Source of the DNA: Phyllobacteriaceae bacterium
Lineage (GTDB): Bacteria; Pseudomonadota; Alphaproteobacteria; Rhizobiales; Rhizobiaceae
Assembly: GCA_023954255.1 (NCBI GenBank)
Contig: JAMLIH010000008.1
Coordinates: 1-64,000, forward strand
Direction of reading: 5' to 3'
DNA length: 64,000 nt
Made by a program: the position numbers and the translations under genes. Every line of letters starts with the position of its first letter. Positions within the stretch are counted from its first letter, which is position 1. The notes under the pieces are model-generated. The model was given only the letters and a program-made list of their open reading frames with translations. It was not told where the DNA came from and searched no databases. Positions 24,794 through 33,543 of this stretch are shown here, piece after piece.

Positions 24794-24939
24794 GATTTCA
24801 ACTTCCTCAAGTTTAAGGCCCAGTAAACGAAGCCATGCGCTCAATGCAAGGGAGATGTGAGTCCAGCCATATTGCCAGCGAGCGCCGATGCACTTAGCTT
24901 TTTCATCGTGGGAGGGAATGCAAGCAACAGGAGCTCGCC

Positions 24940-25095
24940 ATGTCCCTTTTGAGAAACTTCGGAAACAGAATCATCGAAGCCCGCCAGCGTCAGGCCCGCG
25001 CACAGGTCAATGCGATCCTGCGCAGCTGGGACCCTGAACTGCGCAAGCAGGTGGGGCTCAATGAAGATCACATCAACAGTTCCGTTTATCTGTAA
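24940..25095 (+). CDS. Small DUF1127-like protein, 51 residues
   Basis: This short gene encodes MSLLRNFGNRIIEARQRQAR followed by AQVNAILRSWDPELRKQVGL and ends NEDHINSSVYL. The Arg-rich helix followed by an LxxWDPELRKQVGL-N-DHI pattern resembles DUF1127/YjiS-type small proteins, whose usual form is L-x-x-L-D-D-x-x-L-R-D-I-G-L. CAGGAG lies nine bases before the ATG. In some alphaproteobacteria such proteins act in small-RNA turnover and phosphate or carbon metabolism, but nothing here shows that. It is divergent from pepP and convergent with prmA. Confidence 0.7.
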   Translation: MSLLRNFGNRIIEARQRQARAQVNAILRSWDPELRKQVGLNEDHINSSVYL

Positions 25096-25153
25096 ACGGC
25101 ACTGTGCGTGAATGCCGGGAGTGACGGGCAGCTCGTTCCCAACAATCAGTTAG

Positions 25154-26032
25154 TCAGGGCCTGCTAAATTCGAGCGTCATCCAGCCATCCTGGTAATGCG
25201 CGGAGAGGAGATGCAGGCCCTGCGCTCTATAGGCAGCGACGATGCGTGCCTTCTGGTGCGGCAGCAGGCCGGACAGGATCGCCGTTCCGCTCGAAGCAAG
25301 GTGGCGTGCGAAGTCATGCGCCATGGTTTGCAGCGGACCCGCCAGAATATTCGCGACAATCAGGTCATAGGGCTTGCGTGCCGTAATGGCGCGATGGGCA
25401 AAGCCGCTGGCGGTGACCGCCGAAACCCCCGCTGAAACGCCGTTGAGGCGCGCATTTTCCACCGCGATTCGGGTTGCGACAGGATCGATGTCGGTAGCCA
25501 GAACCGGGATGTGTGCAGCCCTGGCAATGGCGATTGCCAGAACACCGGTGCCGGTGCCGAGATCGAGGGCATTGGCATAGCGTTGCCGTTTCATTGCCCG
25601 GTCGAGCATGAAAAGGCACCCGGCAGTCGTGCCGTGGTGGCCGGTGCCGAAGGCCATGGCCGCGTCGATCAGAATGCCGTGTTCATGGGCACGAACCGTG
25701 CCGCGATCATGGCTTCCGTGGACGACAAACCGTCCGGCGCGAACCGGCGCCAGATCCTGCAGGGTCTTTTCCACCCAGTTTTCATCTCCTAGCGTTTCTT
25801 CGGTAATTCCGGGGCCAATGCCGGCCTCTGCCAGCACCGCATCGATGACCCCGCGCACATACGCGCGCTTATCCCCGTCGCAATAGACGGAGACGGTCCA
25901 GATTGCCTTTTCCTCGTCGGCCTCGAACACGGCGACGGGGAAGCCGTCCTGTTCGAGTGCGGTTTCCAGCGCCTGTGAAAGCGGGATGGCAAGGCCGGCC
26001 GGTATGTCGAATTGGATGTGCGTCTGCGGCAT
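25154..26032 (-). CDS. prmA: PrmA, ribosomal protein L11 methyltransferase
   Basis: This SAM-dependent enzyme (292 residues) methylates ribosomal protein L11. The Rossmann methyltransferase domain shows ALDLGTGTGVLAIAIARA (motif I), LATDIDPVATRIAVENARLN, and the substrate-loop IVANILAGPL. AFGTGHHGTTAGCL precedes motif I, as in PrmA. I chose the ATG at 26032, five bases from the antiporter stop. A longer frame reaching 26158 would overlap the antiporter gene. Confidence 0.93.
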   Translation of the reverse strand: MPQTHIQFDIPAGLAIPLSQALETALEQDGFPVAVFEADEEKAIWTVSVYCDGDKRAYVRGVIDAVLAEAGIGPGITEETLGDENWVEKTLQDLAPVRAGRFVVHGSHDRGTVRAHEHGILIDAAMAFGTGHHGTTAGCLFMLDRAMKRQRYANALDLGTGTGVLAIAIARAAHIPVLATDIDPVATRIAVENARLNGVSAGVSAVTASGFAHRAITARKPYDLIVANILAGPLQTMAHDFARHLASSGTAILSGLLPHQKARIVAAYRAQGLHLLSAHYQDGWMTLEFSRP

Positions 26033-26036
26033 GCTG

Positions 26037-27860
26037 TCAGGCGTCCTGTTCTGGGTCACGCGCCTGCCGGCGGCGTTCGCGCGGCGGACCGAAGGAAATG
26101 ACGACATTCTCCTCACCCGGCGCGGCATTGGGATTGCTGGCGGCGAACTGGAAGGCACCGCCCGGCTTGAACCAGAACAGGATGTGGCTTTCCGGCAGCC
26201 GGGAGCCGACGAAATCCTCGTGGCTGAACTCTTTGGTCAGCGTCGAGGAGGTGATTTGCCAACCCTCTGCAATCAGGTCGTTGAGCTTGTTGAACGACAT
26301 GCCGGGGCGCATCAGCGGTCGGCCGCCAAGGGTGAAGTGGAGTTCGCGCTTGTTGGACACAGTATCGCGCTCGCCGATCTGGAGCACGTTGCCACGTCCG
26401 ATTTCCGGCCCGAATTCGGTGCAGACCAGGGCGTTGTAGGCATCGTTGTCGGTGGCAGCGATCAGTGAGGACCAAACGCCGATATTCAGTTCGTGGTGGG
26501 CATGTTCGGAGAGAACGTCACCGAAATAGGTCGGAATGTTGCGCGCCCGCGCCCGGCTCAGATGGTTCCAGTTTTCATCCGCTATCATCACCGGCACGTC
26601 GGAAGCCATCAGCTTTTCCGCCAGTGCTACCGCCCAGGGCGAACCGCCGACAATCAGGATGCCCGGCCGCTCGGCAGCTCTCAGATCAAGCAGCCTTGCC
26701 AGCACAGGCAGGCTGAAGCCGTGCAGCAGGATGGTGGCGGCGACGACGGCGAAGGTGTAGGCGATCATCTTTTCGCCGTCGGCAATGCCCTGTTCGGCAA
26801 GCGCGGTGCCGAAGATGCCGGCAATTGCAACGGCAACGACCCCGCGCGGGGCAATCCAGGCAGTCAGCAGGCGTTCCTGCCAGGTTAGTCCGGTGCCGAT
26901 GGTGGCGATTGAAATCGCCACGGGCCGGGCAACAAACAGGATTGCGGCGACAAAGGCCGCGGCCTGCCAGCCGAGTTCATAGATCAGATCGAGATCGAGC
27001 GAGGCCGTCAGCAGGATGAAGACGCCGGAGACCAGCAGGATGGTGATGGTCTCCTTGAAGCGTTTCATTTCCGACAGGCTGGCGATGCGCGAATTGGCGA
27101 GGATGATGCCCATAACCGTCACCGTCAGCAGGCCCGCTTCCTCCAGAAACAGGTTGGTGACGGTATTGGCGATGAGGGCTGCGACCAGCAGAAAGGGCGC
27201 CTTGAGATATTCAGCGATGTGGCCGCGAAGGAACAGCCAGACGATGAATTTCGAAAACAGCCAGGCGCCGGGCAGGGCGAGAAGTGCGGCGATGAAGCCG
27301 TTGAAGAGCAGGTTTTCTGCCTCGTGGACATTGTTGATGACGAGAAAAATCTCGAAGGAGAGCACTGCCAGCAATGCGCCGATGGGATCGTTGACGATCG
27401 CCTCCCAGCGCAGCAGCGAAGCGGCGCGCTTTTGCAGCCTTGCCTGGCGTAACAGCGGCATGATGACGGTCGGGCCGGTGACCACCAGAATGGCGCCGAG
27501 CAGGATCGCCGTCTGCCATGAAAGGCCGCCGGCATAGTGGGCTGCCAGCGTCGAAAACAGCCAGACCAGCGGTCCGCCAATCAGGATGATGCGGCGCACG
27601 GCCTTTGAGGTCTCGCTGATTTCCTTCAGGTTGAGCGTCAGCCCGCCTTCGAACAGGATGATGGCGACGGCAAGGGAAATGACCGGCCGGTAAACCTCAC
27701 CGAAATCGCGGACAGGGTCGAGCAGGCCGGTCAGCGGCCCGGCGGCAAGCCCGGTCAGCAGCAGCAGGGCGATCGCCGGTAGGCTGAAGCGCCATGATAT
27801 CCACTGCGCTGCAATGCCCGCGAGGCCTACCAGCGCCAGTTTCAGTTCGATGCCGTGCAT
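26037..27860 (-). CDS. CPA1 (NhaP-type) Na+/H+ antiporter with TrkA-N domain
   Basis: This inner-membrane antiporter (607 residues) has about twelve hydrophobic helices in its first 390 residues, with VNDPIGALLAVL carrying the conserved ND pair of CPA1 exchangers. A cytoplasmic TrkA-N/RCK-like domain follows, starting GILIVGGSPWAVALAEKL and continuing FGDVLSEHAHHELN, so nucleotide-regulated transport is likely. Ion choice (Na+ or K+) cannot be read from the sequence. The ATG at 27860 follows a good GGGAG site. A GTG at 27887 is less likely. prmA follows after four bases. Confidence 0.9.
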   Translation of the reverse strand: MHGIELKLALVGLAGIAAQWISWRFSLPAIALLLLTGLAAGPLTGLLDPVRDFGEVYRPVISLAVAIILFEGGLTLNLKEISETSKAVRRIILIGGPLVWLFSTLAAHYAGGLSWQTAILLGAILVVTGPTVIMPLLRQARLQKRAASLLRWEAIVNDPIGALLAVLSFEIFLVINNVHEAENLLFNGFIAALLALPGAWLFSKFIVWLFLRGHIAEYLKAPFLLVAALIANTVTNLFLEEAGLLTVTVMGIILANSRIASLSEMKRFKETITILLVSGVFILLTASLDLDLIYELGWQAAAFVAAILFVARPVAISIATIGTGLTWQERLLTAWIAPRGVVAVAIAGIFGTALAEQGIADGEKMIAYTFAVVAATILLHGFSLPVLARLLDLRAAERPGILIVGGSPWAVALAEKLMASDVPVMIADENWNHLSRARARNIPTYFGDVLSEHAHHELNIGVWSSLIAATDNDAYNALVCTEFGPEIGRGNVLQIGERDTVSNKRELHFTLGGRPLMRPGMSFNKLNDLIAEGWQITSSTLTKEFSHEDFVGSRLPESHILFWFKPGGAFQFAASNPNAAPGEENVVISFGPPRERRRQARDPEQDA

Positions 27861-27926
27861 CCCGGCTCCCTTTGCCCCGACTGCCACCCCGCCTGCAGTG
27901 CCAACTGTCTTCCCGTTACCGCCGGT

Positions 27927-29129
27927 TTACTCGACGCCGGCAACCGCACGGAAGAAGGAGAGGGTTCTCTCAGTGTTGCCCGGCTCGCGGAACTTTCGGT
28001 TGGCCGAGGTCTTGACGATGACGGAGTTGGTGTTGCGGTTGACGTAGATGTACTGGTCGTAAATGCCGCGGGCCATGAATTCGCCTTCGGCAGCACCCGG
28101 CGGGATCCACCACTGGTAACCGTAGCCGAAACCGTCCTCACGGGCGGATTGTTCCGGCGCAGTGGCGATGATGGACTGGTCGACCCAGTCGCGCGGGACG
28201 ATCTGCTCGCCATACCACTTGCCGTGCTGGAGAAACATCTGGCCGAAGCGGGCGTAATCGCGCGTCGTCAGGTTGAGGCCGCCGAGTGCGAAGGCAATGC
28301 CCTCGCCATCGGTCAGGTAATAGGGTGCTTTCTCGAAGCCGATGGCGCCGACGATCTGTTCACCGACGAGGTCGATGACGCTCCTGCCGGTCGCAGCGCG
28401 CAGCACCATGGCAAGCACATGGGTGTCGATGGAGGTGTACTGGCGCATTTCGCCCTGTTCGCGGACGCGTTCCTTCAATGAGGCGGCGAAATCGTCCATC
28501 GAGGTGCCGAGCGCCAGCGTGCGGCCCATCTTGTTGATGTCGCTCCAGAAGTCGAGGTAGTCCTCGTTGAACTTGACGCCGGTCGACATGTTGAGCGTGT
28601 TTCGGATGGTCACGCCGTCATAGGCCGTTCCCACGAGGGCCGGTACGTATTTGGTGACGGGATCATCGAGGCTTTCGATCTTTCCTTCGCTGACGGCAAT
28701 GCCGAAGACTGCCGACAGGAAGGACTTTGCCACCGACCAGGAAATGCGCAGGTCGTCCGGTTTGGTGCCGAGATAGTATTCCTCGAAGGTGATGGCGCCA
28801 TTGTGCACGACGAGAAGCGATGTGGTCGCGCTATCCCTGAGGAAATCCGTGGCGGCAATCTCACTGCCTTCGTATTTGAATGAAGCGGGAAGCTGCGCGG
28901 GCCAGCGTGGCCATTCCTCCACCGCATCGCCCGGTCCCTCGGCGGGAATGGGCGCGTTGAAGAACATGCCCTGCATGTTGGAGAAATTGCCGACGATTTT
29001 CTCTTCGCTGAAGAGGGAGTTGACGGCGAGAAGCCGGGTTACCCGGTCGCGGTAGACGAGGCCCAGGATGACTGCCGCCGCGACAAGAATAATAATGCCG
29101 ACGAGCAGCCATTTCAGCAGTTTACGCAT
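27927..29129 (-). CDS. Membrane-anchored beta-lactamase-fold serine hydrolase
   Basis: This protein (400 residues) starts with a basic stretch and one hydrophobic helix (WLLVGIIILVAAAVILGLVY), so it is probably anchored in the inner membrane with a periplasmic domain. The class C beta-lactamase/esterase fold is shown by the S-x-x-K motif SVAK at residues 132-135, the tyrosine motif QYTSIDTH and the C-terminal region GFGYGYQWW and ARGIYDQYIYV. The substrate is unknown; peptidoglycan fragments or esters are possible. It is followed on the same strand by the antiporter. Confidence 0.85.
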   Translation of the reverse strand: MRKLLKWLLVGIIILVAAAVILGLVYRDRVTRLLAVNSLFSEEKIVGNFSNMQGMFFNAPIPAEGPGDAVEEWPRWPAQLPASFKYEGSEIAATDFLRDSATTSLLVVHNGAITFEEYYLGTKPDDLRISWSVAKSFLSAVFGIAVSEGKIESLDDPVTKYVPALVGTAYDGVTIRNTLNMSTGVKFNEDYLDFWSDINKMGRTLALGTSMDDFAASLKERVREQGEMRQYTSIDTHVLAMVLRAATGRSVIDLVGEQIVGAIGFEKAPYYLTDGEGIAFALGGLNLTTRDYARFGQMFLQHGKWYGEQIVPRDWVDQSIIATAPEQSAREDGFGYGYQWWIPPGAAEGEFMARGIYDQYIYVNRNTNSVIVKTSANRKFREPGNTERTLSFFRAVAGVE

Positions 29130-29234
29130 GAAGATTTCCCCGGACTTGTTGGCGCAGATTGTTCGCCACCTGCTCTATAGGCAGCGTCCGGGGGTTGCAA
29201 GCAGCTCGAAAGCCCGAAAGCGGCGCCGAAGCGT

Positions 29235-29573
29235 CTACAGTGCCTCCTCGCCGCTTTCGCCGGTGCGGATGCGAATGACGCTTTCAAGGTCGAAGACGAA
29301 TATCTTGCCGTCGCCGATCTTGTTCTGACCTGCTGCACTGCGGATGGCATCGGTGACCTCGTCGGCCACGGCGCTGCTGACGGCGATCTCCAGCTTCACC
29401 TTGGGCGTGTAGTGAATCTGGTATTCGGCACCGCGATAGATTTCGGTGTGGCCCTTCTGGCGGCCATAGCCCTTCACCTCGGTAACCGTCAGTCCGGAGA
29501 CGCCAAGCCCGTTGAGGGCTTCGCGGACGGTCTCGAGCCGGTGCGGCTGGATGATGGCGGTGATCATCTTCAT
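29235..29573 (-). CDS. glnK: PII nitrogen regulatory protein (GlnK type)
   Basis: This 112-residue trimeric signal protein senses ATP/ADP and 2-oxoglutarate and controls AmtB and nitrogen enzymes. TVTEVKGYGRQKGHTEIYRG, Tyr51 (the uridylylation site), GDGKIFVFD and VIRIRTGE are conserved. Residue 9 is Gln instead of the usual Lys, and the T-loop after Tyr51 reads QIHYTPK rather than the MVDFLPK seen in E. coli GlnB. It lies 23 bases downstream of amtB on the same strand, the reverse of the common glnK-amtB order. Confidence 0.93.
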   Translation of the reverse strand: MKMITAIIQPHRLETVREALNGLGVSGLTVTEVKGYGRQKGHTEIYRGAEYQIHYTPKVKLEIAVSSAVADEVTDAIRSAAGQNKIGDGKIFVFDLESVIRIRTGESGEEAL

Positions 29574-29596
29574 GGGGTTTCTCCCGGCTGGCAGCG

Positions 29597-30805
29597 TCAG
29601 ATGCGATAGCCTGTTTCACCGTGATAGGTGAAGTCAAGGCCCTCGATTTCCTCCTCATCGCTGACGCGCAGGCCGACAACAGCCCGGGTAAGGAGCACGA
29701 TCACGGCGGTTGTCACGGCAGAGTAGACGGCAACGGCAACAACGCCGGTAAGCTGGGTCATGAACTGGTTTCCGATGCTGACGCCATCGGCAAGACCGGC
29801 GCCGCCGTAGCCGACGGCTGCCAGGAAGGGTACCAGCAGTGTGCCGGTCGCGCCGCCGACGCCGTGAACGGCCAGCACATCGAGGCTGTCATCGACCCGA
29901 AGGCGCAGCTTGATGAGATCGACGGCGAGATAGCAGATGATGCCGCCGGCAAGGCCGAGCAGAATGCCGCCGAGCGGTCCGACCGAGCCGGAGGCAGGGG
30001 TAACGGTGGCTAGCCCGGCGATGGTGCCGGTGACGAGACCCACCAGGCTGGGCTTGCCGAAGCGCAGTTTCTCGATCACCAGCCAGACGAGGGAGGCAGT
30101 TGCCGCCGACAGATGGGTCGCGATCATCGCCATGGCGGCATTCTGGTCTGCCGCAACGGCGGAACCGGCGTTGAAACCGAACCAGCCAACCCACAGAAGG
30201 GAGGCGCCGACCATCACCATCCATGGTGCATGGGGCGGGATGATCCTGTCGGGGAAGCCCTTGCGGGCGCCGAGGATGACGGCAATGACGGCTGCGGAGA
30301 TGCCGGCGGTGACATGAACGACGATGCCGCCTGCGAAGTCGATGATGCCCTGCTGGGCGAGCCAGCCGCCGCCCCATACCCAGTGGGTTACCGGCGCGTA
30401 GACGATCAGCAGCCAGAGGCAGGAGATCAGCATGACCGCGCCGAAGCGGATGCGCTCGACAAAGGCGCCGACCATCAGCGCCGGGGTGATGATGGCGAAG
30501 GTCATCTGGAACATGGCGAAGAGGGACTCCGGCAGGGCGCCGGAAATCGCCTCGCGGTCGATGCCGGCAAGGAAGAATCGCGACGTGCCGCCGAGCCAGG
30601 CATTGCCGGCATCGAAGGCCAGCGAATAGCCGAAGGCAAACCACAGCAGCGAGGCGGCGCAGGCAATGCCCATGCATTGCATCAGAACCGAAAGGATGTT
30701 TCGTGCCTGCACCAGGCCTGCATAAAACAGCGCCAGCCCCGGCAAGGTCATCAGCAAGACCAGCGCGGTTGACGTCAGAATCCAGCTCGTATCGGCGGCG
30801 TTCAT
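29597..30805 (-). CDS. amtB: AmtB ammonium transporter
   Basis: This inner-membrane ammonium channel (402 residues, eleven helices predicted) takes up NH4+/NH3. It starts directly at the first membrane helix (ILTSTALVLLMTLPGLALFY) with no cleavable signal, shorter than many Amt proteins. The conserved IDFAGGIVVHVTAG supplies Asp160 and the first twin histidine, and LAVHGVGGATGTLL the second. The tail GLRVSDEEEIEGLDFTYHGE is the conserved C-terminus that regulates gating with PII. It is co-transcribed with the downstream PII gene, so AmtB-PII complex formation under ammonium shock is likely. Confidence 0.94.
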   Translation of the reverse strand: MNAADTSWILTSTALVLLMTLPGLALFYAGLVQARNILSVLMQCMGIACAASLLWFAFGYSLAFDAGNAWLGGTSRFFLAGIDREAISGALPESLFAMFQMTFAIITPALMVGAFVERIRFGAVMLISCLWLLIVYAPVTHWVWGGGWLAQQGIIDFAGGIVVHVTAGISAAVIAVILGARKGFPDRIIPPHAPWMVMVGASLLWVGWFGFNAGSAVAADQNAAMAMIATHLSAATASLVWLVIEKLRFGKPSLVGLVTGTIAGLATVTPASGSVGPLGGILLGLAGGIICYLAVDLIKLRLRVDDSLDVLAVHGVGGATGTLLVPFLAAVGYGGAGLADGVSIGNQFMTQLTGVVAVAVYSAVTTAVIVLLTRAVVGLRVSDEEEIEGLDFTYHGETGYRI

Positions 30806-31013
30806 GGCGTTCCTCCCTGCCCAGAAGAATGATTTCCGGTCAGAAAGAGCAAAAAAAAGTCAAATGCAAGCCGATTCTGTTGAAAAAAGCGGCATTTGTG
30901 AGTCGTTGGAGAAGTGTGCCTATATTTTATGCTTCCCGCATAATTGTTAGGCTGAATTGGATCGCGGATTGCCTGTTTTTTGATCTCCAGGTCATCCGGC
31001 GCGTTGCGGACAC
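30806..31013. other. Region upstream of amtB
   Basis: This is the leader and promoter side of amtB (reading leftward). It contains A-rich and T-rich patches and the palindrome at 30927-30943. I looked for a sigma-54 promoter (TGGCAC-N5-TTGC) and found no acceptable match, so nitrogen control is not shown by the sequence. No coding sequence is supported. Confidence 0.5.
30927..30943. promoter_or_regulatory. Palindrome upstream of amtB
   Basis: TTATGC-N5-GCATAA is a perfect inverted repeat of 6+6 bases in the amtB upstream region, about 120 bases before the start codon. It may be an operator. It does not match the NtrC site TGCACC-N5-GGTGCA well. Confidence 0.35.
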
Positions 31014-31047
31014 AAAAAAGCCGGCGCCTGGGGGAAGCGCCGGCTTT
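31014..31047 (-). terminator. Intrinsic terminator after the Spy-like gene
   Basis: On the - strand an 11-bp stem (31047-31037 with 31027-31017) of AAAGCCGGCGC-type sequence with a nine-base loop runs into six T residues. It ends the transcript of the LTxxQ protein gene about 80 bases after its stop and insulates it from amtB. Confidence 0.88.
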
Positions 31048-31124
31048 GGGCCAATTGCGGGTTGGCCAGGGTGGGGCAGAGGGGCTTGGACCTGGAGCTC
31101 GGCCCCACCAAGAAGATCAGGAGA

Positions 31125-31646
31125 TTATTCGTCGCCCCACCAGTGGCGCGGGCCGTGGCCGCCGCGGTGATGTCCGCCCCAGCCTTCTCCGCGATGGTTG
31201 CGGCGCTCTTCCATGTGCTCGCTCATGCGCTCGAGCCGGGCCATGACCATCTCGCGCTGCTCGTCGTTCAGCGTATTGTAGAAGGAAACGAATTCGGGAA
31301 CGATCGCATCGGCGCGGCGGTCGAATTCCGCCTTGATCTGGTCGCGCAACTGGTTGACTTCCTCGACGGTGAGCGATTCATCCTGTGCCAGTTCCTTCAA
31401 CTGGCCGGACAGCATGGTCATGAATTCGGGCTGCGCACCGCGGATTTCCACGTAACTGTCGGTGACTTTCTTGAGCGCGTCCTTCTGGGCATCATCGAGT
31501 TCCAGGCGCTCAGCAATGCGTTCGGTAGCCCAGGCAGCGCGTTCTTCCGGAGAATGATCGCGCCATTTGGCGGCAAAGGCGGCAGTGCCCAGCAGGGCTG
31601 CGATGACGCCGCCAATAATCCAGGTGCGTTTCTTCAGACCAAGCAT
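31125..31646 (-). CDS. Spy/CpxP-like LTxxQ periplasmic protein
   Basis: This 173-residue protein has an N-terminal hydrophobic segment (WIIGGVIAALLGTAAFAA) that is a signal peptide or anchor. A helical domain follows with LDDAQKDALKKV and LNDEQREMVMARL, two LTxxQ-like repeats of the Spy/CpxP stress chaperone family. The tail is rich in His and Gly (HHRGGHGPRHWWGDE), which may bind metal. The start is the ATG at 31646 with AAAGGA upstream; a longer reading reaches 31745. Function in periplasmic stress or metal response is inferred. Confidence 0.8.
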   Translation of the reverse strand: MLGLKKRTWIIGGVIAALLGTAAFAAKWRDHSPEERAAWATERIAERLELDDAQKDALKKVTDSYVEIRGAQPEFMTMLSGQLKELAQDESLTVEEVNQLRDQIKAEFDRRADAIVPEFVSFYNTLNDEQREMVMARLERMSEHMEERRNHRGEGWGGHHRGGHGPRHWWGDE

Positions 31647-31867
31647 GTCTTTTCCTTTCCGGTCTTCTTTGGGCCGGGTTCCATCCCAACGGTCCCTTTT
31701 TCTGTCTTGCCCCTGCAATTTCGTGTCGGCATGGCGCAAATTCAAATTACAGCTTGGTAAGGTGGATTAAATCTCTGTAAGAAAGGGCGGACCGCTTCGG
31801 GATTGCAGTTTGCTCCCACGCCGGTAATCGACCGGCTGCGGTCCTCCTCCTGTGGAAAGTCCAGCAA

Positions 31868-33424
31868 TTGAACACGATAAAAGGTGGCCGTCCCGGCCAT
31901 TCCGGCGAGACCGGAAAACAGGGGCAAACCGGCTCTTTCAGCGGGCTCGGCCTGTCGGAGTCGATGCTGAAATCCCTTTCGGCCATGGGCTATAACGAGC
32001 CGACGCCCATCCAGCGAAAGGCCATTCCCCTCGTCATGGAAGGCCGCGACGTGCTCGGCCTGGCGCAAACCGGCACCGGCAAGACGGCAGCTTTCGGACT
32101 GCCGCTGGCGCAAAAACTGCTGTCGGCCGACACCGCGCGGGAAAGCAAATCCGTTCGGGCGCTGATCCTGTCGCCGACCCGGGAGCTTGCCAGCCAGATC
32201 AGCGAAGCGCTGAAAATGTTCATTCGCAACGCCCATCTGAAGGTTGCGCTGGCCGTCGGCGGGCAGTCGATCAGCGTTCAGCAGCGGCGGCTGGAGCGCG
32301 GATGCGACATTCTCGTTGCGACGCCGGGCAGGCTGCTCGATCTTGTCGAACGCAAGGCGGTGTTTCTCGATCAAACCGGGTTTCTCGTTCTCGACGAGGC
32401 AGACCAGATGCTCGATCTCGGTTTCATCCATGCCCTGCGGCGGATTGCCCAAATGGTGCCGCCGCAACGCCAGACGCTGCTGTTTTCGGCGACCATGCCG
32501 AAGGAAATCGCCAGGCTGGCCGAGGCATTTCTGAACGACCCGGTTCGCGTCGAGGCTGCACCGCCGGGCAAGACGGCCGACCGGGTGCGGCAAGGGGTGT
32601 ATCATGTCGCCCGCAGGGCAAAGCCGGACTTGCTGACAACTCTGCTGGCGCAGCAGCCGAACGATATTTCCATCGTGTTCGCACGGACCAAGCACGGCGC
32701 GGAGCGGCTCCGGCGGCTGCTGGCGGAACGCGGCTTCGATGCCGCTTCCATCCACGGCAACAAGAGCCAGTCGCAGCGCGACCGTGCGATACGGGCCTTC
32801 AAGGCGGGCGAGATCAACATACTGGTGGCGACGGATGTGGCCGCACGCGGCATCGACATTCCCGGCGTCACCCATGTCTACAATTTCGACCTGCCCGAGG
32901 TTCCGGCGCAATATGTCCATCGCATCGGCCGCACGGCGCGGGCGGGCGAAGATGGCGATGCGGTGGCGTTCTGTTCGCCGGAGGAGGCCCATCTGCTGAA
33001 GGCAATCGAAAAGCAGTTGGGCATGGCGATCCCGGTGCTTGGCGATTTGCCACAGGCTGGCGGTGACCACTCCCAGGAAGCAAGTCCGCCCCGCAAGGCG
33101 GGCGGCGAGCATCGCAAGAGCGCCGGCAGGCCACCGGAGGGCAAGAATCGAAGCCGCCGCCGCAAGCCTGCCAACAAGCCTGCCAACAAGCCTGCCAACA
33201 AGGCCGATGGCGAGGCGACCGAACCGAAAATGCAGGACAAAAGCGCTGCAAAAGCGTCGAAACGGCAGCGCAAGCGGTCCGGCGCCAGACCGGCTGCAGG
33301 GCCGCAACAGCAGGCAGCCGGCGGCGGACAAGCGGCGCAAAACAAGGATGCTTCGCAAAAGAAACGCCGCGGCAAGCCACGCCGCTGGCAGCGGTCGCGC
33401 AAGGGCAAGGGCGCTGCAAGCTGA
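31868..33424 (+). CDS. DEAD-box RNA helicase, RhlE-like
   Basis: This ATP-dependent RNA helicase (518 residues) shows the full motif set: YNEPTPIQRKAIP (Q motif), AQTGTGKT (I), PTRELA (Ia), VLDEADQMLDLGF (II), FSATMP (III), VATDVAARGIDIPG (V) and HRIGRTARAG (VI). After about residue 370 comes a Lys/Arg/Gln-rich disordered tail with three KPAN repeats, likely for RNA binding. The start is a TTG at 31868. Family members act in ribosome biogenesis, RNA decay and cold adaptation. The exact subfamily is not certain. Confidence 0.9.
   Translation: MNTIKGGRPGHSGETGKQGQTGSFSGLGLSESMLKSLSAMGYNEPTPIQRKAIPLVMEGRDVLGLAQTGTGKTAAFGLPLAQKLLSADTARESKSVRALILSPTRELASQISEALKMFIRNAHLKVALAVGGQSISVQQRRLERGCDILVATPGRLLDLVERKAVFLDQTGFLVLDEADQMLDLGFIHALRRIAQMVPPQRQTLLFSATMPKEIARLAEAFLNDPVRVEAAPPGKTADRVRQGVYHVARRAKPDLLTTLLAQQPNDISIVFARTKHGAERLRRLLAERGFDAASIHGNKSQSQRDRAIRAFKAGEINILVATDVAARGIDIPGVTHVYNFDLPEVPAQYVHRIGRTARAGEDGDAVAFCSPEEAHLLKAIEKQLGMAIPVLGDLPQAGGDHSQEASPPRKAGGEHRKSAGRPPEGKNRSRRRKPANKPANKPANKADGEATEPKMQDKSAAKASKRQRKRSGARPAAGPQQQAAGGGQAAQNKDASQKKRRGKPRRWQRSRKGKGAAS
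33164..33199 (+). repeat. Three 12-bp tandem repeats in the helicase tail
   Basis: The unit aagcctgccaac occurs three times without change and in frame, encoding KPAN three times. Exact DNA identity suggests recent slippage, and repeat number may vary between strains. Confidence 0.9.
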
Positions 33425-33543
33425 TCGGGCTGCTGCGCGTGGTGTGAGCCCGGGCGGGCAGTCCGTTGAACGGATCGTCCACTTCGAAGCCGGTTGCCAA
33501 GAGCACGCCAAATCCTAGATTCTGTCCCGAACGGAGACAGATC

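Noticed and set aside
30806..30900. Possible sigma-54 promoter for amtB
   Set aside because: TTGC occurs, but the required GG element at the correct spacing (TGGCAC-N5-TTGC) is absent.
33164..33199. Short direct repeats as a CRISPR array
   Set aside because: The units are 12 bp with no spacers and lie in frame inside a helicase gene.
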